From: Brevibacillus agri
GTDB lineage: Bacteria > Bacillota > Bacilli > Brevibacillales > Brevibacillaceae
Direction of reading: 5' to 3'
Length of the DNA: 64,000 nt
Assembly: GCF_004117055.1 (NCBI RefSeq)
Contig: NZ_CP026363.1
Span: forward strand, 2,286,001 to 2,350,000
The notes under the pieces are model-generated. The model made no database searches and was not told where the DNA came from. It was given only the letters and a program-made list of their open reading frames with translations. The position numbers and the translations under genes were made by a program. Positions 25,663 to 33,696 of this stretch are shown piece by piece. Position 1 is the first letter of the stretch. Every line of letters starts with the position of its first letter.

Positions 25663-26106
25663 TTAGCCGAGCAGCTCGGAGAAGGAAACGCCAAACTGTT
25701 TGCAAATCTCTACTTCTTTTGCGTTAGGAGACAGCTCGATTTTCAGACCTTCGAGTGGAGTTTCCGCTCCGCGCTCGCTCGCTTTTTTCAGCAAAATATC
25801 TACAGCAGCGCCCACATGCTCGTAAGCGGAGTCGCAGGAACCGAAAGCCGCGACTTTTTTGCCGCTCAAATCAATATCGTCCATCTCTTCGTAAAAGTCC
25901 AGGCACTCGTCTGGCAGATCGCCGTCGCCCCATGTATAGGCACCGAGCAAAATGGCATCGTAGTCTTCCAGTTCCTTGGCAGTGGCATCCATGACTTCTT
26001 TTATCTCCAGGTCTTTTCCGGTGGAACGAATCCCTTCGGCAATTGCTTCAGCAACTTCCTGCGTGTTTCCTGTCATGCTTGCGTACACCATCAAAATGCG
26101 GCTCAT
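25663..26106 (-). CDS. Flavodoxin, Fur-regulated
   Basis: The 147-residue product is a short-chain flavodoxin. The FMN phosphate loop is YASMTGNTQEVAEAIA (about 8-23), followed by LLGAYTWGDGDLPDE near 50-65 and AAFGSCDSAYEHVG near 83-96, which frame the isoalloxazine ring. It carries electrons in place of ferredoxin when iron is scarce. Two Fur boxes overlap its promoter at 26129-26176, which directly supports iron control. The ATG at 26106 has GGAGG 11 bases before it. Confidence 0.92.
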   Translation of the reverse strand: MSRILMVYASMTGNTQEVAEAIAEGIRSTGKDLEIKEVMDATAKELEDYDAILLGAYTWGDGDLPDECLDFYEEMDDIDLSGKKVAAFGSCDSAYEHVGAAVDILLKKASERGAETPLEGLKIELSPNAKEVEICKQFGVSFSELLG

Positions 26107-26128
26107 AAGAAGTAAACCCTCCAAATAA

Positions 26129-26176
26129 GATAATGAAAATCATTCTCACACAAATAAAATAATGAAAATGATTCTC
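26129..26176. promoter_or_regulatory. Two Fur boxes upstream of the flavodoxin gene
   Basis: GATAATGAAAATCATTCTC (26129-26147) and AATAATGAAAATGATTCTC (26158-26176) are close to the 19-base Fur consensus. One lies over the -10 region and the other downstream of it, so iron-bound Fur would block the flavodoxin promoter. Confidence 0.85.
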
Positions 26177-26184
26177 GTTGTCAA
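26156..26184 (-). promoter_or_regulatory. Flavodoxin promoter
   Basis: On the minus strand TTGACA, a 17-base spacer and TATTTT lie within the Fur boxes, about 50 bases before the start codon. Confidence 0.65.
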
Positions 26185-26261
26185 CAGTTATTTTTCTTTC
26201 CATAAAGCTGTTGCCACAAGTGATTGATTTTGGTAGAGTAAAATGAAATTATAATATTGGA

Positions 26262-26506
26262 AGTCTAAATAGAGGTGCGCCGAAGATGAGTACATCTTTT
26301 CGTAATCTGCCAGGGGGCGGGAAGAGAGGGAAAGGCTAAAGCGCCGAAGCTGTTGCTGTTCCCCTCGGATAGCAGCGGCTGGGGTGATTCGTGAACAATG
26401 AGCATCCTGTCACAAAAGGCAATCGCCTGTTTGTGGAGCGCTATTTACGATTTGCTTGGGCAGTATGGAAAGCAATGAGATAGCGAATGCACTCATTGCT
26501 TTTTTT
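26262..26506 (+). promoter_or_regulatory. Lysine riboswitch (L-box) with terminator
   Basis: The leader carries the conserved L-box blocks in order: AGAGGTGCGCC, GAGTACATC, the GGGAAGAGAGGGAAAGG region, GCGCCGAAGC, and GGGGTGATTCGTGAACAATGAG. A terminator hairpin with a T-run follows (26469-26506). TATAAT at 26250-26255 provides the -10. High lysine should stabilise the aptamer and the terminator and shut off the dapH operon that begins 60 bases later. Confidence 0.92.
26469..26506 (+). terminator. Regulatory terminator of the lysine riboswitch
   Basis: The 11-base stem AAAGCAATGAG/CTCATTGCTTT is followed by T residues. It is the expression platform of the L-box. Confidence 0.85.
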
Positions 26507-26568
26507 AGTCAGGGGAGAGGTTCGCTCTCGTTGACAGGCACGCTTTTTATTAAAAGGAGGATGTACCA

Positions 26569-27279
26569 GTGAACATGATGGATGCCAATGAAATTATCGC
26601 GTTTATTCAAAAAAGCGAGAAGAAAACACCAGTGAAACTATACGTGAAAGGCAATCTGGAGGGCATTGACTTCGGTGCCAGCTCCAAGACGTTCATTACA
26701 GGCACGACTGGCGTTGTGTTTGGCGAATGGAAAGAAATCGAGCCGGTTCTGGCTGCGAACGCGGACAAAATCGAAGACTACGTAGTAGAAAGCGACCGCC
26801 GCAATTCGGCGATTCCGTTGCTCGACACAAAAGGAATCCAGGCGCGCATCGAGCCAGGCGCGATTATCCGCGACCAGGTGACGATCGGCAACAACGCAGT
26901 CATCATGATGGGCGCTACGATCAACATCGGTGCTGTGATTGGCGAAGGCACGATGATCGACATGAACGTCGTCGTCGGCGGCCGCGGAACGATCGGGAAA
27001 AACTGCCATATCGGCGCTGGTTCTGTCATCGCAGGCGTCATCGAGCCGCCTTCCGCGCAGCCAGTCGTAGTGGAAGATGACGTCGTAATCGGTGCCAACG
27101 CCGTGGTTCTGGAAGGCGTGCGCGTAGGAAAAGGCGCGGTTGTGGCAGCGGGCGCGGTCGTCATTGAAGACGTGCCGCCATACGTTGTGGTGGCTGGTAC
27201 ACCAGCGCGCGTGATTAAACAGATCGACGACAAAACTCGCTCCAAGACGGAGATCAAGCAGGAGCTACGTCAACTGTAG
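26569..27279 (+). CDS. dapH: Tetrahydrodipicolinate N-acetyltransferase DapH
   Basis: The 236-residue protein has the DapH N-terminal domain ([20 protein letters not shown]) and a left-handed beta helix of hexapeptide repeats (about 90-195; for example [13 protein letters not shown] and [12 protein letters not shown]). It transfers acetyl from acetyl-CoA to tetrahydrodipicolinate in the acetylase branch of the diaminopimelate/lysine pathway. The start is GTG with AAGGAGG eight bases before it. It is first in an operon under the lysine riboswitch, with an aminotransferase and DapL after it. Confidence 0.93.
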   Translation: MNMMDANEIIAFIQKSEKKTPVKLYVKGNLEGIDFGASSKTFITGTTGVVFGEWKEIEPVLAANADKIEDYVVESDRRNSAIPLLDTKGIQARIEPGAIIRDQVTIGNNAVIMMGATINIGAVIGEGTMIDMNVVVGGRGTIGKNCHIGAGSVIAGVIEPPSAQPVVVEDDVVIGANAVVLEGVRVGKGAVVAAGAVVIEDVPPYVVVAGTPARVIKQIDDKTRSKTEIKQELRQL

Positions 27280-27293
27280 GGGAGAGAGCTCAC

Positions 27294-28508
27294 ATGGACT
27301 GGCGTACGCTTGATGAACAATACATCGTCTCTTCCTACAAACGCTTGCCGATCGCGATCGAAAAAGGGGAAGGCAACTACCTGTACGACACAGCGGGCAA
27401 AAAGTATTTGGATTTGTTTACGGGGCTGGCCGTCAATGTGCTCGGCCACTCCCATCCGCGGATCGTCCAGGCGCTGCGCGAACAGGGCGAGCGCTTCCTG
27501 CACATTTCCAACGTATTTTTGAACCAGCCGGCAATCCGGTTGGCCCAGCGGCTGGTGGAGCAGACGATCCCGGGAAAAGTGTTTTTCACAAATTCCGGTG
27601 CGGAAGCGACCGAAGCCGCGATCAAAATGATCCACAAATGGACGAAGGCAGAAGGGGCCGGGCGCGAAGGGATTGTCGTGCTCCGCAACAGCTTTCACGG
27701 CAGAACATTGGGCGCGGTGCGGCTGACCAGACAGGCCCATGTGTATCAGGATTTTCCGCAGCCGGACTTTCCGGTGTACGAGCTAGACCCTGAGGATGCG
27801 GACGGCTTGCGGGCGATTTGCCGCGACGCGAAGCCGGCCGCTGTCCTGATGGAGCCTGTGCTCGGCTCTGGAGGGGTCGTGCCGCTGTCGGAGCCGTTTT
27901 TGCGCGAAGTGGCGGCGATTTGCCAGGAGGAAGGCATGCTGTTTGCCATGGACGAAATCCAGACAGGCATGGGACGCACTGGTAAGCTGTTTGCCTACCA
28001 GCACGCAGGCGTGACGCCGGATTTGATCTTGTTTGCCAAAGGCGTAGGCGGAGGGCTTCCGCTCGGTGGCGTGATTGCCGGAACGAAGCTGATGAACCAG
28101 TTCAAGCCGGGCGACCACGGGACGACCTTTGCGCCGTCGCCGCTTTCGGCGGCTCTCGGCAACGTGGTGCTGGATGAGCTGCTCGATCCTGCTTTTGCGG
28201 CAAGCGTGGACGAAGTGATCGCGTACTTGTGGGCGGGCCTCGAATCGCTGCGCGCGCGTCTCCCGGAACAGTTGCAGGCGCTCCGCGGCAAAGGCATGAT
28301 GGTCGGCATCCCGCTCAGCGCCGCACCGGAAGAGGTCAGCCGTTTGCAGCAGGCATTGCTTGATCGCGGCATTCTCGTGGACGTGACGCAAAAGACAATC
28401 GTGCGTCTGCTGCCGCCGCTCACCTTGACCAAAGAAGACGTCGACCTTTTCCTGGACAGCTTTGCAGCGGAACTCGCTGTGCGGCACGGGGCCAAAGGGG
28501 AGGCGTAA
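27294..28508 (+). CDS. Class III aminotransferase in the diaminopimelate operon
   Basis: The 404-residue PLP enzyme belongs to the acetylornithine/ornithine aminotransferase group: GLAVNVLGHSHPRIV (about 44-58), FTNSGAEATEAAIKM near 100, SFHGRTLGA near 135, the acidic AMDEIQTGMGRTG near 220, and the PLP lysine in FAKGVGGGLPLGG (Lys249). Its place between dapH and dapL, under lysine control, implies that it is the N-acetyl-L,L-diaminopimelate aminotransferase. In Bacillus that step is done by the class I enzyme PatA (DapX). It could also serve arginine synthesis like ArgD. GGGGAGAG precedes the ATG. Confidence 0.88.
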   Translation: MDWRTLDEQYIVSSYKRLPIAIEKGEGNYLYDTAGKKYLDLFTGLAVNVLGHSHPRIVQALREQGERFLHISNVFLNQPAIRLAQRLVEQTIPGKVFFTNSGAEATEAAIKMIHKWTKAEGAGREGIVVLRNSFHGRTLGAVRLTRQAHVYQDFPQPDFPVYELDPEDADGLRAICRDAKPAAVLMEPVLGSGGVVPLSEPFLREVAAICQEEGMLFAMDEIQTGMGRTGKLFAYQHAGVTPDLILFAKGVGGGLPLGGVIAGTKLMNQFKPGDHGTTFAPSPLSAALGNVVLDELLDPAFAASVDEVIAYLWAGLESLRARLPEQLQALRGKGMMVGIPLSAAPEEVSRLQQALLDRGILVDVTQKTIVRLLPPLTLTKEDVDLFLDSFAAELAVRHGAKGEA

Positions 28509-28511
28509 ACG

Positions 28512-29645
28512 ATGGCGACATCGCTGTTTACCCAGATTCGGCGCGACCTGCACCAAATTCCGGAGCCGGGCTTTGCCGAGGTGAAGACGCAAAAGTATTT
28601 GCTCGATTACTTGGAGCGTCTCCCGCAGGAGCGCATGCAGATCAAGACGTGGCGCACCGGGATTTTGGTCCGGATCGCGGGGACGAATCCTAAGCGCACG
28701 ATCGCCTGGCGCACGGACATGGACGGCTTGCCGATTGCAGAAGAGACGTCGTATCCGTTTCGCTCGCTGCACGAAGGCTACATGCACGCGTGCGGACACG
28801 ACATGCACATGGCTATCGCGCTCGGGCTTGTGACGCATTTTGTGGAGCAGCCGATTGCAGATGACCTGCTGTTCCTGTTTCAGCCCGCAGAAGAGGGCCC
28901 AGGCGGCGCTCAGCCGATGATGGAGAGCGAGGAGTTTGCTTCCTGGCGGCCGGATTGCATTTTTGCGCTGCACATCGCGCCGGAGTATCCCGTCGGCTAC
29001 ATTGCCACCAAGCCGGGCATTTTGTTTGCCAACACGTCCGAGCTGTACATTGATTTGGTCGGAAAAGGCGGGCACGCAGCTTTTCCGCACAAAGCAAACG
29101 ACATGGTGGTCGCAGGCAGCCATCTCATCACACAGCTCCAGACGATTGTGGCGCGCAACGTCGATCCGCTCGATTCCGCTGTCGTGACCATCGGCAAGCT
29201 TGAGGGCGGCACCAAGCAAAACATCATTGCGGAAAAGGCGCGGCTGGAAGGGACGATTCGCACGTTCTCGACCGAGTCCATGGCGCTGGTCAAAGCGCGG
29301 ATTGAAGCGCTTGTCAAAGGCATCGAGGCGGGCTTCGACTGTACGGCGTCCATCGACTACGGAGTAGGGTATTGCCAAGTGTACAACGAGGAAAAGCTGA
29401 CGACGGCCTTTATGGACTGGGTGCGCGAGCAGGGCGAAGACGTGACGCTGATTGCCTGCAAGGAAGCGATGACCGGAGAAGATTTTGGCTACTTCCTGCA
29501 GGAGATTCCGGGCTTTTTGTTCTGGCTGGGCGTCCATACTCCGTACGGGCTGCACCATTCCAAAATCGAGCCGAGCGAGGACGCGATCGAAGTCGGGATC
29601 CGCTTGGTCTCCCGATATTTTACGTGGCTGTCGGAACAAAATTAG
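28512..29645 (+). CDS. dapL: N-acetyldiaminopimelate deacetylase DapL
   Basis: The 377-residue M20-family hydrolase has the metal ligands in [11 protein letters not shown] (His92-Cys94-His96), [10 protein letters not shown] near 120, HIAPEYPVG near 155, and the dimerisation domain with [10 protein letters not shown] near 180. It releases acetate from N-acetyl-L,L-diaminopimelate, the last step of the acetylase branch. It starts three bases after the aminotransferase stop, with GGGGAGG upstream inside that gene, so translation is coupled. A terminator closes the operon. Confidence 0.92.
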   Translation: MATSLFTQIRRDLHQIPEPGFAEVKTQKYLLDYLERLPQERMQIKTWRTGILVRIAGTNPKRTIAWRTDMDGLPIAEETSYPFRSLHEGYMHACGHDMHMAIALGLVTHFVEQPIADDLLFLFQPAEEGPGGAQPMMESEEFASWRPDCIFALHIAPEYPVGYIATKPGILFANTSELYIDLVGKGGHAAFPHKANDMVVAGSHLITQLQTIVARNVDPLDSAVVTIGKLEGGTKQNIIAEKARLEGTIRTFSTESMALVKARIEALVKGIEAGFDCTASIDYGVGYCQVYNEEKLTTAFMDWVREQGEDVTLIACKEAMTGEDFGYFLQEIPGFLFWLGVHTPYGLHHSKIEPSEDAIEVGIRLVSRYFTWLSEQN

Positions 29646-29661
29646 CGCGAGACAGGCAGCA

Positions 29662-29694
29662 AAAAAAGAGCGGCGAAGCTGGCCGCTCTTTTTT
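29662..29694 (+). terminator. Terminator of the dapH-dapL operon
   Basis: The stem AAAGAGCGGC(C)/GGCCGCTCTTT is followed by TTTT, 17 bases after dapL. Confidence 0.85.
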
Positions 29695-29937
29695 GTATGC
29701 GAAAAAAGGTTTGGTGAGAGATTGGGGATGTTTTTTGTCAAGAGTCCTGCGTATTTTCTTTTCGAGATTGTGTATAAGTCTTTCTTCCTGGATGTCCCGC
29801 GCCTGTGGATTCTGTGGATACTGTTGAAAAAACTTGTCTTCGGACCACAACTATTTGCTGTCTTCCACGTATAAAATAGGGAGAAGCAATTCCGGAAAAT
29901 CAAGCGCTGCCGCGCACACATACAGGAGGATTATGAC

Positions 29938-30534
29938 ATGAAAAAAGCATGGTTATCGGCCTTGTTGGCGCTGACTGTAGCGGGAGTTGGGAGTACCGCC
30001 GCTTTGGGAGAAGGTGCGTTGCGCGTTTTTTTAGGCACGGAAACGATTTCAAGCGATATGCCTGCTTCCAAGGCCGATTCGGTTGAGGCCTTGGTCAACA
30101 AGCTTGGCGGGTTTGTTGATTACGATTCGCGCACGGGCAAGCTGCAGGTAGTCAAGCCTAACGTAAACATCATCGTCATTGAAGGAATTCAGCAGACGCG
30201 CAATAAAAATATCGTCTTCAGCAACCCGGTCAAAGGCTACAGCGACAAAAACGTACCGCGCACTTTCAACGTATTCGTTGAGGTAGACGAAGCGCCTGTC
30301 GCCAAAGACTTGCGGATGCAGCTCGTCCTGATTGGACCGGACGGCAAGGAAGTGAGCAAAGGCAAAGAGTGGAAGTACTCCACGCAAAATGCGAACAGCT
30401 TCTACTTCTCCGAGCCGTTTGTATCGACAAAGCTGGAGGCGTATGGAAATTACAAGGTCCAGGTGCAGATGAAGTCCGAGAAGTTTAATTCCTACGTAGT
30501 CGTAGGCGAAAACACGTTTACGGTAGGACGATAA
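29938..30534 (+). CDS. Secreted protein with a copper-amine-oxidase-N-like segment
   Basis: The 198-residue product has a signal peptide (KKAWLSALLALTVAGVGSTA, cut near residue 24) and then a region like the amine-oxidase N-terminal repeat found in Paenibacillaceae wall proteins (SVEALVNKLGGFVDYDSRTG, about 49-68). A beta-rich C-terminal half follows (EVDEAPVAKDLRMQLVLIGP). It has no membrane anchor or catalytic motif and is probably exported to the wall. The ATG follows AGGAGG. Nothing in the sequence points to a substrate. Confidence 0.68.
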   Translation: MKKAWLSALLALTVAGVGSTAALGEGALRVFLGTETISSDMPASKADSVEALVNKLGGFVDYDSRTGKLQVVKPNVNIIVIEGIQQTRNKNIVFSNPVKGYSDKNVPRTFNVFVEVDEAPVAKDLRMQLVLIGPDGKEVSKGKEWKYSTQNANSFYFSEPFVSTKLEAYGNYKVQVQMKSEKFNSYVVVGENTFTVGR

Positions 30535-30573
30535 ATTAAATGCTCCTGATACGTTCCCACTTGGCTAGGTCAC

Positions 30574-30583
30574 ATGGTATAAT
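30574..30583 (+). promoter_or_regulatory. Extended -10 promoter before the DUF4912 gene
   Basis: ATGGTATAAT contains a consensus -10 with an extended TG element. No good -35 is present. It lies about 65 bases before the ATG. Confidence 0.45.
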
Positions 30584-30647
30584 AGACTGAAAAAACCAAT
30601 ATACATGTTGAAAGCAAGTACATGAAAGAAAGGAACGATGGGAGCAA

Positions 30648-31010
30648 ATGGAGACAAATCCCCCGCGATCGTCCACGGATGTAGAAGGCCCGAGTATCCA
30701 CATCGCCTGGAAAGATGAGCATTCGATTCAGGCGGAGTGGAGTATGACGAAGGAGTTCGAGCAGGAAGTGGAGAAGAAATTTGCGATACCTTTTGCCGAG
30801 CTGCCGTTTGTCCTGCGCCTTTTTGACGTGACTGACCGCAAAGAGATCCGCAATGATGGCACAGACCTTTACACTGATTTTGATATCAACCATCGTTCTT
30901 CCGAATGGATTTTGTACGGAGTGACGCAAGGATTGGAATATTGCGTAGACCTGGGCATTCGGATGGTGGACGGAAGGTTCTATTCGCTGTCAAGATCTCA
31001 AATGATTTGA
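30648..31010 (+). CDS. DUF4912-domain protein
   Basis: The 120-residue product fits the DUF4912 family: a start like SIHIAWKDEHSIQAEWSM, the FVLRLFDVTDRKEI strand near 62-75, and the end YCVDLGIRMVDGRFYSLSRS. It is cytosolic, with no membrane segment, and its role is unknown. Members are often tandem domains of proteins involved in cell-surface or motility regulation, but this one is a single domain. The ATG has GGGAGC very close upstream. A strong terminator follows the stop at a distance. Confidence 0.75.
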   Translation: METNPPRSSTDVEGPSIHIAWKDEHSIQAEWSMTKEFEQEVEKKFAIPFAELPFVLRLFDVTDRKEIRNDGTDLYTDFDINHRSSEWILYGVTQGLEYCVDLGIRMVDGRFYSLSRSQMI

Positions 31011-31097
31011 ATCATCGTGCTCATTTGATCTGGCTTCCGGGCGAAAGCTCGCGCGAAGCTCTCTATGATGCAGTACCTGTTTTTTTTCATAAGGAAA

Positions 31098-31143
31098 GAG
31101 CCCCGCTTAGCCCAGGTTCGCCTGTGCTGGAACGGGGCTTTTG
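31098..31143. terminator. Terminator shared by the DUF4912 gene and the convergent glucosaminidase gene
   Basis: The stem AAGAGCCCCG/CGGGGCTTTT has T-runs on both strands and lies between the convergent genes. Confidence 0.75.
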
Positions 31144-31161
31144 TTTTCGCATACGATAACG

Positions 31162-31800
31162 TTATGGTGCTTCGCGTTGTTTGTCGAGCAGGCGCAGGGC
31201 GACAGCGAGGACGGCCCATACAGGCATCGGTTCGTCCAGCTTGCTGAGCCACTCTGGCGAGGTGATAAGCCCCTCGCGAAGCACGCGTTTGCCCAGATCA
31301 AGCTTCCAGGGCGGATACGGTGACGGCTCCTCTGGCGCGAACTGATCGTAGGCCGTCAGGTTGTACGTCTGGATCAGGCGGATCAGCTTGTCGGCGTATT
31401 GCGGGTCTGTGGCATAGCCGGCTTTTGACAGAGCCTGGGCAGCCTCCTGCGGTGTGGATGCCGTCAGCACGTTTTTGTAGGTAGGCTTGAGCAGAAACTG
31501 GGCGTGATCGTCAATCGATTGCTGATAGCTGTAGTACGCTTTGAACGTAGACTGGCGGGACACGGTCTGCCCATTCTCCACCTCCTTGCTTGTGATGGTG
31601 ACGGAACCGGCCGGGCCTGTGCCTTTGATCCCGAACAAATTGTACGAGGAGCGGCCTGTAACTGGGTCTTGCGGGACTTTTTGCCCCCATCCCGATTCCA
31701 GGATGGCTTGCGCAATGGTGATCGAAGGGAAGATATGGTAATTGAGAAAAGTTTGCCTGGCGGAGCCTGCCACCAGCTCGATGAATGCTTTCGGTTCCAT
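31162..31800 (-). CDS. Glycoside hydrolase family 73 glucosaminidase (FlgJ-like)
   Basis: The 212-residue product has the GH73 domain: ITIAQAILESGWGQ (about 29-42, with the likely catalytic Glu), then SSYNLFGIKG and FKAYYSYQQSIDDHAQFL and YATDPQYADKLIRLI. It cleaves the N-acetylglucosaminyl bond of peptidoglycan. No signal peptide is present, so it may be exported with the flagellar apparatus or released on lysis or sporulation. The ATG at 31800 follows GAGG; the longer upstream frame has no start site and reads as nonsense. Confidence 0.85.
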   Translation of the reverse strand: MEPKAFIELVAGSARQTFLNYHIFPSITIAQAILESGWGQKVPQDPVTGRSSYNLFGIKGTGPAGSVTITSKEVENGQTVSRQSTFKAYYSYQQSIDDHAQFLLKPTYKNVLTASTPQEAAQALSKAGYATDPQYADKLIRLIQTYNLTAYDQFAPEEPSPYPPWKLDLGKRVLREGLITSPEWLSKLDEPMPVWAVLAVALRLLDKQREAP

Positions 31801-31986
31801 GCGGGCACCTCTCTTCATGGTGAGCATGCTGGTTTTTGCCGCTTTTTTGTGTCGCCCCCGATTCGGGACACAAAAAGGGCCATCCGTACCATTCTTATGC
31901 CGGAGCCAGCGAAAAAGCCCACTTGCGGAAGAAAGCCGAACGCGGAGGCAGCCAGTAAGCGACAGCGCGCATTTTGCCAAGCGGCC

Positions 31987-32014
31987 ACAAAAAAACAGCC
32001 GACAACATCGGCTG
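31987..32014 (-). terminator. Terminator of the DUF1885 gene
   Basis: On the minus strand CAGCCGATGTTGTCGGCTG is followed by seven T residues, ten bases after the stop. Confidence 0.8.
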
Positions 32015-32023
32015 CTTGCGTTC

Positions 32024-32452
32024 TTATGGTTTGCGCGGCTGAAAGTACTGGATGCGCTTGTTGAACAGATGGAGCTCCGCCTTGTAATCGCGGGCCAAGT
32101 AACGACAGTATTCGTTTGCTTTGTTCTTGTCGCCGTGCGTCGCTGATTCGGGCAGGGCAATCTGGATGTAGTGCTTCTCGGTGCCGTTTTCCTCTTTGCT
32201 GCCGACCCCTACGACGATGGACTTGTACATGCTTGGGTCTTTTCCTTTCAGGAGGAACCACGAGTCCTTGCCTTCCGGACGTTCTTCTATGGTATATGGA
32301 AAAGCGGCCTCTGCGTAGGACCAGCCGAGCTGCTCCCCTGTTTTCGAGGTCATGTCCATATATCGCGTAAACTTGGCTTTTACGTCGTCAATACTTGCGG
32401 ATTGGGCAGTTGAGCCATTAACGAAATAGATGTAGGCCGATTGAAGTTTCAC
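32024..32452 (-). CDS. DUF1885-family protein
   Basis: The 142-residue protein resembles the DUF1885 family of Bacillales: KLQSAYIYFVNGSTAQSASI at the N-terminus, WSYAEAAFPYTI near 45, and the end RDYKAELHLFNKR. It is soluble and without export signals. No role is established. The start is GTG with AGGAGGG seven bases upstream. It is monocistronic, with its own terminator, and is divergent from the MarR-type regulator, so the two may share control sequence. Confidence 0.75.
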   Translation of the reverse strand: MKLQSAYIYFVNGSTAQSASIDDVKAKFTRYMDMTSKTGEQLGWSYAEAAFPYTIEERPEGKDSWFLLKGKDPSMYKSIVVGVGSKEENGTEKHYIQIALPESATHGDKNKANEYCRYLARDYKAELHLFNKRIQYFQPRKP

Positions 32453-32542
32453 GATTGCACCCTCCTAGTACCCGGAATATCTGCGTTTAGTGTAGCATTG
32501 CTTCCACACTTTGGCAATGAGACAGTTGGGAAAGGAAAACAA

Positions 32543-32571
32543 TTGCGCGTCTTTTCTGAAAAGTGTAAAAT
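32543..32571 (+). promoter_or_regulatory. Candidate promoter of the MarR-type regulator
   Basis: TTGCGC, a 17-base spacer and TAAAAT lie about 60 bases before the ATG. Confidence 0.45.
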
Positions 32572-32630
32572 ATAAATACTATTTATATAGTCGATAAGTG
32601 AACGATAAAGGATCATGGAGGAGTAAACCC

Positions 32631-33155
32631 ATGCAGGAGGCCTCGATTAGACACGTATTTGAAGCATTGAACACGATGCGCGCCATTGACGTAGTGAACA
32701 AGGAAGACTGGGAGCGAGCAGCGAAGGAAGCCGAACTGGATTCCTCCGTGCAATTAAACATTCTCTGGATCATTTACTGTTATGAGGGGGTGCGCGTCAC
32801 GCAAATTGCCGACTGGACTTTCTGGCACCCGTCGTCGATCGTCATCCACATCAAAAAGTTGATGGAGAAAGGAATGGTGACGATTGAAAAGTCTGAGCTG
32901 GACGGACGCGTCGTACACGTGTACCCGACCCAGCGAGGCAAGGAAGTTCTGGAGGCAAGCCGAAGAAATGTGCCATCTATTTTCAGATTGACGTATGCGC
33001 TGGAGAAAATGGAGGAACGATACAGTACAGCAGTAGTCGAACTGTTCTTCGAATGCCTCTCCTTTGTGGCTCAATCGCTGCACGGAGCGGAGAAGGTAAG
33101 GTGGATTCAGGAGGGCGAGGAGCGGGTCATGAACCCCACTCATTTGATTAGTTAG
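32631..33155 (+). CDS. MarR-family regulator (Hpr/ScoC-like)
   Basis: The 174-residue product has a winged helix-turn-helix of the MarR family (about 45-115): VQLNILWIIYCYEGVRVTQI, then DWTFWHPSSIVIHIKKLMEK as the recognition region, and the wing in LDGRVVHVYPTQRGKEV. The WHPSSIVIHIKKL segment resembles Hpr/ScoC, which represses protease and sporulation genes in Bacillus; direct orthology is not certain. A C-terminal helical dimerisation part follows. The ATG at 32631 has GGAGGAG seven bases before it. Confidence 0.78.
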   Translation: MQEASIRHVFEALNTMRAIDVVNKEDWERAAKEAELDSSVQLNILWIIYCYEGVRVTQIADWTFWHPSSIVIHIKKLMEKGMVTIEKSELDGRVVHVYPTQRGKEVLEASRRNVPSIFRLTYALEKMEERYSTAVVELFFECLSFVAQSLHGAEKVRWIQEGEERVMNPTHLIS

Positions 33156-33164
33156 GCGAAATGG

Positions 33165-33193
33165 GTGGCAAAAAGCGGATTTTCGCGTATAAT
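33165..33193 (+). promoter_or_regulatory. Promoter of the DUF3055 gene
   Basis: GTGGCA, a 17-base spacer and a consensus TATAAT (33188-33193) lie about 65 bases before the ATG. Confidence 0.55.
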
Positions 33194-33259
33194 GTTAAAT
33201 ACTCCGAATATTTTTGAAAATGTTGTCGGAGTGAAAATCAAGACGAGGAGGGATTGCTG

Positions 33260-33559
33260 ATGGAGCACTACGACCACTTATACGACGTTTCGGAAAACGC
33301 CAATGTCCGTTTTCTCGGGTTTATCTCCGAAGGAACGAGACACGACTTCGGCATTGTATTCACGCACAAGTTTTATGGAAAGCCGTTGGTGATCTGTATG
33401 CAGACGGGGCAATCTACCCTTCTCAGTTCAGATGATGCGGTAAATCCAGGGTACCTGCAAAGGATTTTCCGACTGGACTCGGAAAGTGAAGCCAAGGCAC
33501 TCGCTGAATTTTTCCAAGAATACTTGCCTCCCATCCCATTTGAAGAAAATCAGTATTAG
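33260..33559 (+). CDS. DUF3055 (SAV0927-like) family protein
   Basis: The 99-residue product has the pattern of the SAV0927/DUF3055 family: HYDHLYDVSENANVRFLGFI, then HDFGIVFTHKFYGKPLVICM and TGQSTLLSSDD. It is a small cytosolic alpha/beta protein with unknown role, widely kept in Bacillales. The ATG at 33260 has GGAGG eight bases before it; an upstream TTG in frame is inside that site. It has its own promoter and terminator. Confidence 0.75.
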   Translation: MEHYDHLYDVSENANVRFLGFISEGTRHDFGIVFTHKFYGKPLVICMQTGQSTLLSSDDAVNPGYLQRIFRLDSESEAKALAEFFQEYLPPIPFEENQY

Positions 33560-33563
33560 CGGG

Positions 33564-33594
33564 CGAGCAGAAGTTTATCTTCTGCTCGTTTTTT
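33564..33594 (+). terminator. Terminator of the DUF3055 gene
   Basis: The ten-base stem CGAGCAGAAG/CTTCTGCTCG with a five-base loop and TTTTTT starts five bases after the stop. Confidence 0.88.
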
Positions 33595-33696
33595 ACTGGT
33601 TCCCGAAGCTGCCAGACAGCCGGCAGCACGGAGCGCCCTGTTTACGAAGCGGGCTGCGACAGCATAAAATCGGGATAGGGAAGAGGAGGGACGTAG

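Noticed and set aside
29765..29830. Cluster of DnaA-box-like sequences (TGTGTATAAG and two TGTGGAT copies)
   Set aside because: Only loose matches, with no AT-rich unwinding element and no dnaA or replication genes nearby; chance is enough.
27783..29921. 712-codon frame antisense to the aminotransferase and dapL
   Set aside because: Both genes on the plus strand are certain, and the antisense frame is His/Arg-rich shadow sequence.
31801..32160. N-terminal extension of the glucosaminidase frame
   Set aside because: The upstream part is Arg/Ser/Thr-rich nonsense that overlaps the DUF1885 gene and its terminator; the ATG at 31800 has a proper ribosome binding site.
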